Positions 1-6,718 of a stretch of DNA of 15,713 nt are shown piece by piece; position 1 is the stretch's first letter; every line of letters begins with the position of its first letter. The translations under genes were made by a program, and so were the position numbers. Source of the stretch: H111-94 sp034436045 (GTDB lineage Bacteria; Chloroflexota; Ktedonobacteria; Ktedonobacterales; Ktedonobacteraceae); NCBI GenBank assembly GCA_034436045.1, contig DAOTVZ010000171.1, positions 1 to 15,713 on the forward strand. The letters run 5' to 3'. Below the pieces are notes generated by a model. The model worked only from the letters and a program-made list of their open reading frames with translations, ran no database searches and was not told where the DNA came from.

Positions 1-410
1 GTGATGAATCACGCCCCTACGAGATCGATCCCGATGGTGCAATTTCTTCATCACGCCCTACGAGCGGGGCGGCATCCATCCACGGCATCAGGAATTTCCC
101 CCTGTCCCGTAGGGGCGGGATTCATCACGCCCTGCCAGCGGGGCGGCGTCCATCCACGGCATCAGGAATTTCTCCCCTATCCCGATGGTGCAATTTCTTC
201 ATCACGCCCTGCCAGCGGGGCGGCGTCCATCCACAGCATCAGGAATTTCTCCCCTGTCCCGATGGTGCAATTTCTTCATCACGCCCTGCCAGCGGGGCGG
301 CGTCCATCCACGGCATCAAGAATTTCCCCCTTGTCCCGATGGTGCAATTTCTTCATCACGCCCTGCCAGCGGGGCGGCGTGCTTCCGGGGCGTGATGAAT
401 CACGCCCCTA
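1..410. repeat. Tandem array of about 76-bp units with palindromic ends
   Basis: Units begin at about 31, 107, 182, 259 and 336 and measure 76, 75, 77 and 77 bp, followed by a partial fifth. Most units start CCGATGGTGCAATTTCTTC and contain GCCAGCGGGGCGGCGTCCAT and a GGAATTTC block. The unit at 107 instead begins CCGTAGGGGCGGGATTCATC, which resembles the reverse complement of the flanking element. The array is bordered on both sides by GTGATGAATCACGCCCCTACG (1-21, cut by the window edge, and about 392-412). Units follow one another with no unique spacers, and their lengths are not all multiples of three. The open frame across them is therefore a by-product, not a gene. The array lies directly downstream of the glycosyltransferase gene. 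Confidence 0.9.
387..408. repeat. Perfect 10-bp-arm palindrome at the array edge
   Basis: GGGGCGTGAT (387-396), GA, ATCACGCCCC (399-408) is a perfect inverted repeat with a 2-bp centre. Its last base is part of the glycosyltransferase stop codon (CTA on +, TAG on -, 408-410). The transcript would therefore fold into a GC-rich hairpin at the stop. No T-run follows on the minus strand, so it does not look like a standard intrinsic terminator. A REP-like, mRNA-stabilising role is possible. The left array edge carries the same element, truncated by the window start. Confidence 0.8.
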
Positions 411-2288
411 CGGGATGATCGATGTTGCCTTTGTGGCATAGAGGCGCACGGTGACGGTGCGTGTGACGATTTGCGCGATGAAGTGATAGTGCGTGTCTAG
501 CCAGTGTTGTGCGGCCAGGGCGCGGGCGGCGTCGGCATCGGTTGGAATACGCCCCGTGACGAAGAAGAGACGAGGATGCCGGGCACCATAGGCTGCCAGA
601 GCAGTGGGATTGATGGCGGCATCATAACCGGCAGTGGGATTTTGCGGCCCAAATTTTTGCCAGGAGAAAGCGCCGGGCGAGTCCTGGTCGAAGTGTGCCG
701 CGCTCGGATAGGCGTCTAAATAATATTGCACCGCGATCTGGCAACCCTGCTCAACGTTGTTATCGTAACACACAATGCCATCCCCAGGCCGATAGTGCTG
801 GATCAGCCAGTGCGTAGTGCTATTCCAGTCCTCGACTTGCGCGCTGCGATAGTACATCGGCACAGCAGAGAGCGCCAGGGCCAGCAGGACAAGCGCCAGG
901 ATCGGCTGCACGAAACGCACGCGCAACGCCGCTACCGCCATGCCCATCAGCAAGCAGAGAGGGGGCACGATGACGACCAGATAGCGCGCCGAGAAGAGAC
1001 GCAAGGCGCTGTGCGAGATTTCGTAGCTGACGAGCGTCGGCACGAGCAGCCAGCACAAGAGTGCAACCAGCAAGGGCAACCAGGAGACAAGATAGTTCTG
1101 AGAGGCAGGGCAAGCACTCGACATCACCCCACCACGATGTACAGTCTCCGCCCCATATGGGAGAGGGACAATGTCGGGCGCACGTTCAACGCTCGCTCGC
1201 GCAGCACCATATGTCACCAGCACAATAGCCGTGATGCTGCTTATCGCAATGGCAATCAAATAAGGCCGGTTGTAGCCACTGATAACGGCAAACAGGTTAA
1301 ACAGATCACCCAGATGAGGTACAGGTAGCCAGCCCGTCTTCGCCCCTGCCCGGCTGACTAAGACCATCGGAATATTCAAGATACAGATGCCCAGCAAACT
1401 CAGGCAGTATGCTACGAGATGGTGCCTGATGAGCGCGCGCCACTGATCAGGTAACAGGCAAAGAATGCCAACGGTGCATATCTGGGCCAACAGCACAAAG
1501 GCACTAAAAAGCTGCGTATAGATAGCAAGGGTGGTAAATAGCATATACGCAGGCCACCACATAGACACTTGCCTTCCAGACACAAATAACGTTCCAGACG
1601 TATATCGTCGGGGCCTCTCCTGCTGGTCGCCCAGCGCACCCTCATCCTTGCCCCCCATCCCCCTCTGGCTTGTGAAAGCCCGCAAGAGCGCATACCAGCT
1701 CAGACACAGCAACAATAGTTGCAGGCTGTAGCCCCGTGCCTGCTGCGCATAGGTCAGTTGCAGATCGTTGAGCAGATAAAGACCAGCGCCCACTGTCGCT
1801 GCTGTCGGCGAGAGAAAACGACGCCCAAACATAAAGAGAACCACCGTGCTGAGGGCCGCCAACAGCGCCGAAGGCAGCCGCACCACCACCTCGGTCGGAT
1901 TCAGGCCACAAGCATGGGTGAGCAGAAGCCAGTAGTGCAGCAAGAGATAGTAGAGTTCCATATTGGGTTCCGGCCCGAAGATGATGTGCCACAGTAGCGG
2001 CAGCGGCTGACGCGCTAACTCGACGGAAAAGGCTTCGTCGAACCAGACACTGGGGTCGCCCAGCCGATACAGGTTAAAGCCCAGCGCGAGCAGACCCAAC
2101 AACACCGGCAATCCCCAACGAGTGAAGCTATTGATGAGAGCAGTGAATCTCGATGTGATACATAGCACAGGTGGTGTATCGGGTATTTGATCTATGGTGG
2201 GGATCAGGTGTGGCCCTGATATAGCCGCCTCGTTAGTGGTTTGGGAGTCCAAAAGGTTATTGTGCTGGTCATCTGCAAGCCGGGCCAT
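408..2288 (-). CDS. GT39/PMT-like membrane glycosyltransferase
   Basis: A 626-residue polytopic membrane protein, probably a GT-C fold transferase that moves a sugar from a lipid-phosphate donor onto an envelope acceptor; the substrate cannot be told. A cytoplasmic N-terminus of about 55 residues precedes the first TM helix (about 60-76). The first extracytoplasmic loop carries WFDEAFS (D84-E85), matching the family's acidic motif. QQARGYSLQ (about 182-190) matches the conserved Arg/Tyr segment of GT39-like proteins. Many Leu-rich helices follow, then a soluble C-terminal domain of about 130 residues containing PGDGIVCYDNN and LFFVTGRIP. The start is supported by AAGGAGA about 6 bases upstream of ATG 2288. 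A remnant of a second copy lies just upstream at 2316-2609. The stop codon overlaps a palindromic repeat. The family call is firm; the substrate is unknown. Confidence 0.85.
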   Translation of the reverse strand: MARLADDQHNNLLDSQTTNEAAISGPHLIPTIDQIPDTPPVLCITSRFTALINSFTRWGLPVLLGLLALGFNLYRLGDPSVWFDEAFSVELARQPLPLLWHIIFGPEPNMELYYLLLHYWLLLTHACGLNPTEVVVRLPSALLAALSTVVLFMFGRRFLSPTAATVGAGLYLLNDLQLTYAQQARGYSLQLLLLCLSWYALLRAFTSQRGMGGKDEGALGDQQERPRRYTSGTLFVSGRQVSMWWPAYMLFTTLAIYTQLFSAFVLLAQICTVGILCLLPDQWRALIRHHLVAYCLSLLGICILNIPMVLVSRAGAKTGWLPVPHLGDLFNLFAVISGYNRPYLIAIAISSITAIVLVTYGAARASVERAPDIVPLPYGAETVHRGGVMSSACPASQNYLVSWLPLLVALLCWLLVPTLVSYEISHSALRLFSARYLVVIVPPLCLLMGMAVAALRVRFVQPILALVLLALALSAVPMYYRSAQVEDWNSTTHWLIQHYRPGDGIVCYDNNVEQGCQIAVQYYLDAYPSAAHFDQDSPGAFSWQKFGPQNPTAGYDAAINPTALAAYGARHPRLFFVTGRIPTDADAARALAAQHWLDTHYHFIAQIVTRTVTVRLYATKATSIIP

Positions 2289-2315
2289 TGTATCTCCTTA
2301 GCTTAAAGGGGTCTG

Positions 2316-2609
2316 CTATTCTGTTTGATAGAAACGAACCACAACGGTACGTGTCACGCACTGTTTCAGTAAATGGTAGTGTTGGTTCAGCCATAGCACT
2401 GCTTTTTGCGCCCGTACTGCGGCGGATTGATCTGGAATACGCCCCGTGACGAAGAACAGACGCGGATGATGCGCCGCGTAGCGTGCCAGCGCCGAAGGTA
2501 AAATGGCAGCTTCGTAGCCTGTGACTGGATCGACTGGCCCGTATGTCGCCCACGAGTAAGCGCCAGGACTGTCCAGATCGAAATGTGCCACTTTCCACCT
2601 TACCACCAC
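2316..2609 (-). pseudogene. 3' remnant of a second GT39-like glycosyltransferase gene
   Basis: The frame encodes about 90 residues that align without gaps to the C-terminal domain of the neighbouring transferase (HFD-DSPGA-SW ... HPRLFFVTGRIP ... VTRTV-VR-Y). By eye about 55 of 88 positions are identical. Everything upstream is absent: no TM helices and no DE motif. The only start available is a GTG at 2609 without a convincing ribosome binding site. The frame ends in TAG at 2316-2318, 27 bp before the intact gene starts. The simplest reading is an old tandem duplication whose upstream copy lost most of its 5' part, with the break between about 2600 and 2715. Expression as a small free-standing domain is possible but less likely. 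Confidence 0.75.
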
Positions 2610-2687
2610 TTATTATCCAGTATACTCGCGGCTACTAATCTTTATCGTGCCAGGGCTTCTACATTACATAGATACCCGCCCCTAAGA

Positions 2688-2701
2688 GGGAACGGCTTCC
2701 C
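2688..2701 (-). terminator. Weak hairpin after the signalling operon
   Basis: GGGAA-CGGC-TTCCC forms a 5-bp stem just downstream of the receiver-kinase stop codon (2715-2717). On the minus strand it is followed only by TCTT. This is at best a weak terminator. Transcription may run on into the remnant and the glycosyltransferase gene, for which I see no clear promoter of its own. Confidence 0.25.
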
Positions 2702-2714
2702 AACTGGGAGGATA

Positions 2715-3944
2715 TCATCTGTCAGAGCCTTGCAGAGAACAGGCAGAGCGTTCTTCCTGCCCTACCAGGGGCAATTGTACGGTGAAAGTGCTACCTTGTC
2801 CTGGCGTACTCTCCACCAGAACCTTGCCACCGTGCAGGTCAATGATCTGTTGGGTAATATAGAGGCCCAGGCCAAGTCCGGGACTGGGGCCTGTTTGCAC
2901 TTCAACTTCTGGTGCGCGATAGAAACGCTCAAAAATATGGGCAATCTGATCGCTGGCAATGCCTATACCATGATCCTGCACGGTAATCATACACATATCT
3001 GCTCTTTGCACCACTTTCATGATAATAGCGGCGGAGCGCGAAGAATACTTGCGTGCATTCATGAGCAAATTCAGCAGTACCTGACTAAGCCGATCTCCAT
3101 CGACGAACGCCATCAACGGCTCCTGGGGTGCTTCCAGATAAACAGTAGCAGGAGGGTAAAAAGTCAACTGAAACTCCTCAATCACACTTTTACACAGTGC
3201 GATCACATCAACCTGTTGTTTCTGAAGGCGTAACTGTCCCAACTCGATAAGTGAGGTACTCAACAAATCCTGCACAAGAATCTCTATCCGATGCACCGCT
3301 CGATTCATCAAGGTCACGGTTGAGGCTTCCGAAGGTTGAGTACGCTCTAAACGACGCTGCAACAACTGGAGCATACCCTTGAGGCTGGTCAGCGGCGTTT
3401 TGAGTTCGTGCGAAGCCATGCTCAAGAAACGATCTTTGGCCGCATTGGCCTCGATCAACTCGCGTGTACGCTCCACCACCAGGGCTTCCAGGTTAGCGGC
3501 GTGCTGCTCTAAAGCGCGTTGCTGCTCTTTCACCTGTTGACGCAAATAATGGGTATGTACGGCCCTGCGCAGCGCAATCACAAGATAGTCGCGGTCAATC
3601 GGCTTCTGAATAAAATCGTAGGCACCACCGCGCAACGCCTGAATAGCCAGGTCATGTTCTCCGTGGCCGGTAATCAGCAACGTTGGCATATCGGGACTTA
3701 ACTCTCTGATGCGGTTGAGCAAAGTGAGGCCATCCATCCCCGGCATTTTAATATCGGTGATAACGGCATCATACGCTGCCTGCTCAATGCGTGCCAATGC
3801 ATTGTTTGCCGAGTCGGTTGTCTCAATCTGAATCTCTGGGGCACGTAGGGCAATAGTGCGTGGCAATGCCTGAAGAAGTGCTGTATCATCATCAACCAGC
3901 AACACTCGTGCCGGATGGTTTTGCATCATCATCTCATTGGTCAC
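2715..3944 (-). CDS. Receiver-histidine kinase hybrid (REC-coil-HisKA-HATPase)
   Basis: A soluble 409-residue protein. The N-terminal receiver domain (about 12-130) has the acidic pocket D19/D20, phospho-acceptor D64 (TDIKMPGMDG), T92 and K114 (QKP). A coiled coil (about 133-168) leads to HisKA with H-box SHELKTPL (H179). The ATPase domain has N-box N296 (NLLMNARKYS), G1 DHGIG (324-328), the F-box FERFYR and G2 GLGLG (356-360). All key residues are present, so it should both receive a phosphoryl group and autophosphorylate. No HTH or other output domain is present, and no TM helix. The GTG start at 3944 lies 3 bp after the previous gene's stop and has AAGGA about 12 bases upstream; ATG at 3932 is an alternative. 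It is the last gene of the operon and probably takes phosphate from, or is modulated by, the kinase encoded just upstream (inference). Confidence 0.9.
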   Translation of the reverse strand: MTNEMMMQNHPARVLLVDDDTALLQALPRTIALRAPEIQIETTDSANNALARIEQAAYDAVITDIKMPGMDGLTLLNRIRELSPDMPTLLITGHGEHDLAIQALRGGAYDFIQKPIDRDYLVIALRRAVHTHYLRQQVKEQQRALEQHAANLEALVVERTRELIEANAAKDRFLSMASHELKTPLTSLKGMLQLLQRRLERTQPSEASTVTLMNRAVHRIEILVQDLLSTSLIELGQLRLQKQQVDVIALCKSVIEEFQLTFYPPATVYLEAPQEPLMAFVDGDRLSQVLLNLLMNARKYSSRSAAIIMKVVQRADMCMITVQDHGIGIASDQIAHIFERFYRAPEVEVQTGPSPGLGLGLYITQQIIDLHGGKVLVESTPGQGSTFTVQLPLVGQEERSACSLQGSDR

Positions 3945-3947
3945 GTC

Positions 3948-5204
3948 TTATCTGTTTCCTTCTTTCGTATGGTTCAGCAGTGGTAGTTGGACACGAAATG
4001 TCGCTCCCGCTCCGGGACGATTTTGGAGCATAATCGAGCCGTGATGTTCTTTCACGATGCCATAGGTAATCGAAAGGCCCAGGCCAGTACCGGCTCCTAC
4101 CTCTTTAGTAGTAAAAAAGGGGTCAAAGATGCGCTTTTCTAGCGCGGGAGGAATGCCCGGCCCTGTGTCGCTCACGTCCACATAGACCTCATTGCGGTGT
4201 ACCGTACAAGTAATCATGATTGATTTATGTAGAGCATCTTTAAGGGCATCACGGGCGTTCGTTAGCAGATTGATAAAGACCTGTTCCAATTGAATAGCAC
4301 TGCCCAGCACCTGCACTTCCTGGGGCGGAAAGTGTAGCTGAACCTCAATCTGGCGCAGGCGCAGTTGCTCGCGCATCAACGAAATGGCCTGACGCACCAC
4401 GCGCTCAAGCATGACCGGCTCGTAGCTTATCGTGGCGGCGCGCCCAAAGGTACGCAGGTGCGAGATAATCTCGCTGGCCTTGTATACCTGCTGCATCGCG
4501 CATGCCAATTCGTGCAAGACATTCTGTTGATCTTCAGCCGTCATACCAAGCATCATCATATCAATGGCGTTGCCAATAAAGAGGCCGATATTATTGAGTG
4601 GGTTGTTCAGCTCGTGCGCTATCCCTGTAGTCAGTTCACCCAATGTAGCCAGCTTACCAGCCTGCACAAGCTGCTCCTGTTTCTCGCGTAACTCCTGTTC
4701 ACGCCGTCGCACCTCTTCCGTCGTCTCTTTGAGGTCGCTCATGATATGAATCATGGCTTTGCGGCTGTTTTCCAGGCGCAAGTTGGTCTGATGGGCGTCT
4801 TGTAGAATGTGCATCAACGCGCGACGCGAGCTATCCAGGCGCTCTGTTTGCCGCTCCAGGCGACGACGATCCTGCTCATAATCGGCCAGAATGTGAATCA
4901 TCGCCTTGCGCTGCTCGGCCAGCTTGCGATTAACTGTGTTGAGGTCGGATAGAATATGAATAAAGGCGCGTCGGCGCTCCTCGCTCTGGCGCACACGTAA
5001 CTCCAGAAGCTGTTTCTCTTTCTGTAGCTGCTGGTAACGCTCCAGAAGCTGCTGATACTTCTCCTCTAAAGAAGGTATCGACTCATCCTGGATCACATTC
5101 ATCCATCCATCTTGTCGGGGCGTTGCTTCCTGGCACGGAGCAGGGCGTGAACGACTCACCTGTAGATATAATGGAGCGCCTCTTCTCTTTGGCCCCCGCT
5201 TCAT
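3948..5204 (-). CDS. Soluble NtrB-like histidine kinase with fourfold coiled-coil motif
   Basis: A kinase of 418 residues from the ATG at 5204. That ATG overlaps the PAS gene's TGA as ATGA and has GGGAG 8 bases upstream; an ATG at 5222 lies inside the PAS gene and is less likely. A basic N-terminus (MKRGPKRRGAP) is followed by a long coiled coil (about 47-185) and no recognisable sensor domain or TM helix. The coil repeats (R/K)A-x-(I/M)-H-I-(L/M)-x-D four times, with His at 83, 104, 132 and 153. The catalytic core has H-box GIAHELNNPL (H197), N-box N316, G1 DTGPG (346-350), the F-box FDPFFTTK and G2 GTGLG (372-376). This matches NtrB/ZraS-type cores. Translational coupling to the PAS protein suggests they act as one sensor complex (inference). 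Confidence 0.9.
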   Translation of the reverse strand: MKRGPKRRGAPLYLQVSRSRPAPCQEATPRQDGWMNVIQDESIPSLEEKYQQLLERYQQLQKEKQLLELRVRQSEERRRAFIHILSDLNTVNRKLAEQRKAMIHILADYEQDRRRLERQTERLDSSRRALMHILQDAHQTNLRLENSRKAMIHIMSDLKETTEEVRRREQELREKQEQLVQAGKLATLGELTTGIAHELNNPLNNIGLFIGNAIDMMMLGMTAEDQQNVLHELACAMQQVYKASEIISHLRTFGRAATISYEPVMLERVVRQAISLMREQLRLRQIEVQLHFPPQEVQVLGSAIQLEQVFINLLTNARDALKDALHKSIMITCTVHRNEVYVDVSDTGPGIPPALEKRIFDPFFTTKEVGAGTGLGLSITYGIVKEHHGSIMLQNRPGAGATFRVQLPLLNHTKEGNR

Positions 5205-6520
5205 GCAAAACGCTCCCGACACTTGGCCAACTCGCGCTTCAAATTCTCAATCTCTTTTTCCAGAGCGATCATTTTGAGTTCGCGGCCCACGACTACCTCT
5301 TCAAATTTCTCCAGGTCAAGGATTTTTTCTTGCAACTCCGCCTTTGACTCTTCCAGGTCGCGCACGACTTTTTCATAGGAACGCATATCGCGCAATATAC
5401 CAATTGCGCCGATCACGTTGCCATCAGAGTCGCGTAAGGCCGAGGCATTCAGCGTGGTAGGAATGACTTCGCCGGAGGCGCTACGCGGATTCAGGCGCGC
5501 ATTGCGGGTCACGCCCCGCTCAATCACTTCGCTCAGCGCGGCGAGAAATTCGCGTGTCTCTTCGGGGCTGATGAAACGCGAGAGCGACTGTTCCAGCACC
5601 TCGTCTGGCCGGAAGCCAATGAGTTCGTAAACGGCATCATTGGCCTGTAAAATCTTGCCTTCCAGATCGGAGACGAAGATGGGATCGGGCGCATTCTTGA
5701 TCAGACTATCGGAATAGGCCAGCGCCTTGTCCAGTTCGCGCATATCGCGCAACATGCCAATCGCGCCGATCACGTTGCCATCGGAGTCACGTAAAGCCGA
5801 GGCATTCAGACTTGTTGGGATAACTTCACCGGAGGCACTGCGCGGATTCAAGCGCGTATTCCGAATGACGCCGCGCTCAATCACTTCGCGTAAGGCGGCC
5901 GTAAATTCGCGTGTCTCTTCGGGGCTGATGAAACGTGAGAGGGATTGTTCCAGTACCTCATCCGTGCGGAAGCCGAGCAGTTCATAGACGGCATCGTTAG
6001 CCTGTAAAATCTTGCCTTCCAGGTCGGAGACAAAAACGGGGTCGGGCGCATTCTTGATCAGGCTATCGGCATAAGCGCGGGCCTTGTCCAGTTCGCGCAT
6101 ATCGCGTAACATACCAATCGCACCGATTACATTGCCATCGGAATCGCGCAAAGCGGAGGCATTGAGACTGGTTGGAATAATCTCGCCGGAGGCGCTGCGT
6201 GGATTCAAACGCGCGTTGCGGGTGACGCCGCGCTCAATCACTTCGCGTAAGGCCGCCGTAAATTCGCGTGTCTCTTCGGGGCTGATGAAGCGTGAAAGGG
6301 ATTGTTCCAGCACCTCATCTGTGCGGAAGCCGAGCAACTCATAAACGGCATCGTTAGCGGCCAGGATTTTGCCTTCCAGGTCGGAGACAAAGACAGGGTC
6401 GGGCGCATTCTTGATAATGGCATCCGCGTCAAGCCAACCATGTTTACGGGAAGCTGGTATCGTAGAGGTATCTGCCGAATTTACTGTTGAAGCAACTGCT
6501 CCATGAGTAGTATCAGTCAT
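5201..6520 (-). CDS. Stand-alone triple-PAS sensor protein
   Basis: A soluble protein of 439 residues from ATG 6520. It has a Ser/Thr-rich leader (1-34), three PAS domains of 119 residues each (about 35-153, 154-272, 273-383) and a C-terminal coiled coil (about 384-439) with the segment VVVGRELKMIALEKEI. Such a coil commonly joins PAS domains to a kinase core, but the protein ends there with no kinase, cyclase or output domain. Each PAS domain starts KNAPDP(V/I)FVSDLEGKIL and ends DGNVIGAIG(M/I)LRDMR. No ligand can be assigned. Two ATGs compete: 6526 lies only 3 bases from AGGAG, whereas 6520 lies 9 bases from it, so 6520 is preferred. It is the first gene of a three-gene operon and its stop overlaps the kinase start. 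Confidence 0.9.
   Translation of the reverse strand: MTDTTHGAVASTVNSADTSTIPASRKHGWLDADAIIKNAPDPVFVSDLEGKILAANDAVYELLGFRTDEVLEQSLSRFISPEETREFTAALREVIERGVTRNARLNPRSASGEIIPTSLNASALRDSDGNVIGAIGMLRDMRELDKARAYADSLIKNAPDPVFVSDLEGKILQANDAVYELLGFRTDEVLEQSLSRFISPEETREFTAALREVIERGVIRNTRLNPRSASGEVIPTSLNASALRDSDGNVIGAIGMLRDMRELDKALAYSDSLIKNAPDPIFVSDLEGKILQANDAVYELIGFRPDEVLEQSLSRFISPEETREFLAALSEVIERGVTRNARLNPRSASGEVIPTTLNASALRDSDGNVIGAIGILRDMRSYEKVVRDLEESKAELQEKILDLEKFEEVVVGRELKMIALEKEIENLKRELAKCRERFA
5372..6418 (-). repeat. Three tandem 357-bp PAS-coding repeats
   Basis: Copies run 6418-6062, 6061-5705 and 5704 to about 5372, with an exact period of 357 bp (119 codons). Copies 1 and 2 differ at about 7 of 119 residues, whereas the DNA differs at roughly one base in eight over the stretches I compared, mostly at third positions. 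Copy 3 diverges after DMR, where the coiled coil begins. Confidence 0.9.
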
Positions 6521-6628
6521 GCACATATGCTCCTAAAAAACGATCTGCACACACGAAATAAGCCATAAAAACCCCTAAAGAGAATCCTCTACATACTACA
6601 CGAATAACCCCCGCCTTATGGAGACACT

Positions 6629-6659
6629 TTTATGCGTACTGATAATTATTTTTGGTCAA
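6629..6659 (-). promoter_or_regulatory. Candidate promoter of the PAS-kinase operon
   Basis: On the minus strand TTGACC (6659-6654) is followed after 19 bases by CATAAA (6634-6629). The -35 is good; the spacer is long and the -10 is imperfect. It lies about 110 bases upstream of the PAS start codon. It also sits just beyond the T-run of the terminator of the gene at 6719-9877. No better candidate was seen in 6527-6660. Confidence 0.35.
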
Positions 6660-6660
6660 C

Positions 6661-6710
6661 CTATAAATAAAAAGGGCCTGATACCGTATCAGGCAAGCGG
6701 TATCAGGCCC
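6661..6710 (-). terminator. Strong intrinsic terminator of the LamG-propeller gene
   Basis: GGGCCTGATACCG (6674-6686) pairs perfectly with CGGTATCAGGCCC (6698-6710), a 13-bp stem with an 11-base loop. On the minus strand it is followed by TTTTTATTTAT. It starts 9 bases after the TAG stop at 6719-6721. The loop contains a further TATCAGG that could pair with CCTGATA in the first arm, giving an alternative shorter hairpin. This isolates the signalling operon from the surface-protein genes. Confidence 0.92.
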
Positions 6711-6718
6711 CAGGCGAC

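Noticed and set aside
1..410. CRISPR-like array
   Set aside because: The 75-77 bp units are contiguous and nearly identical end to end, with no unique spacers, no cas genes and no leader.
1..441. Open reading frame through the tandem repeats
   Set aside because: Most units are not a multiple of three long, so the peptide changes frame from unit to unit. It is a by-product of GC-rich repeats.
726..1328. Plus-strand 200-residue frame inside the glycosyltransferase gene
   Set aside because: It is antisense to a well-supported membrane-protein gene, and has a composition typical of the complement of Leu-rich helices and no recognisable motif.
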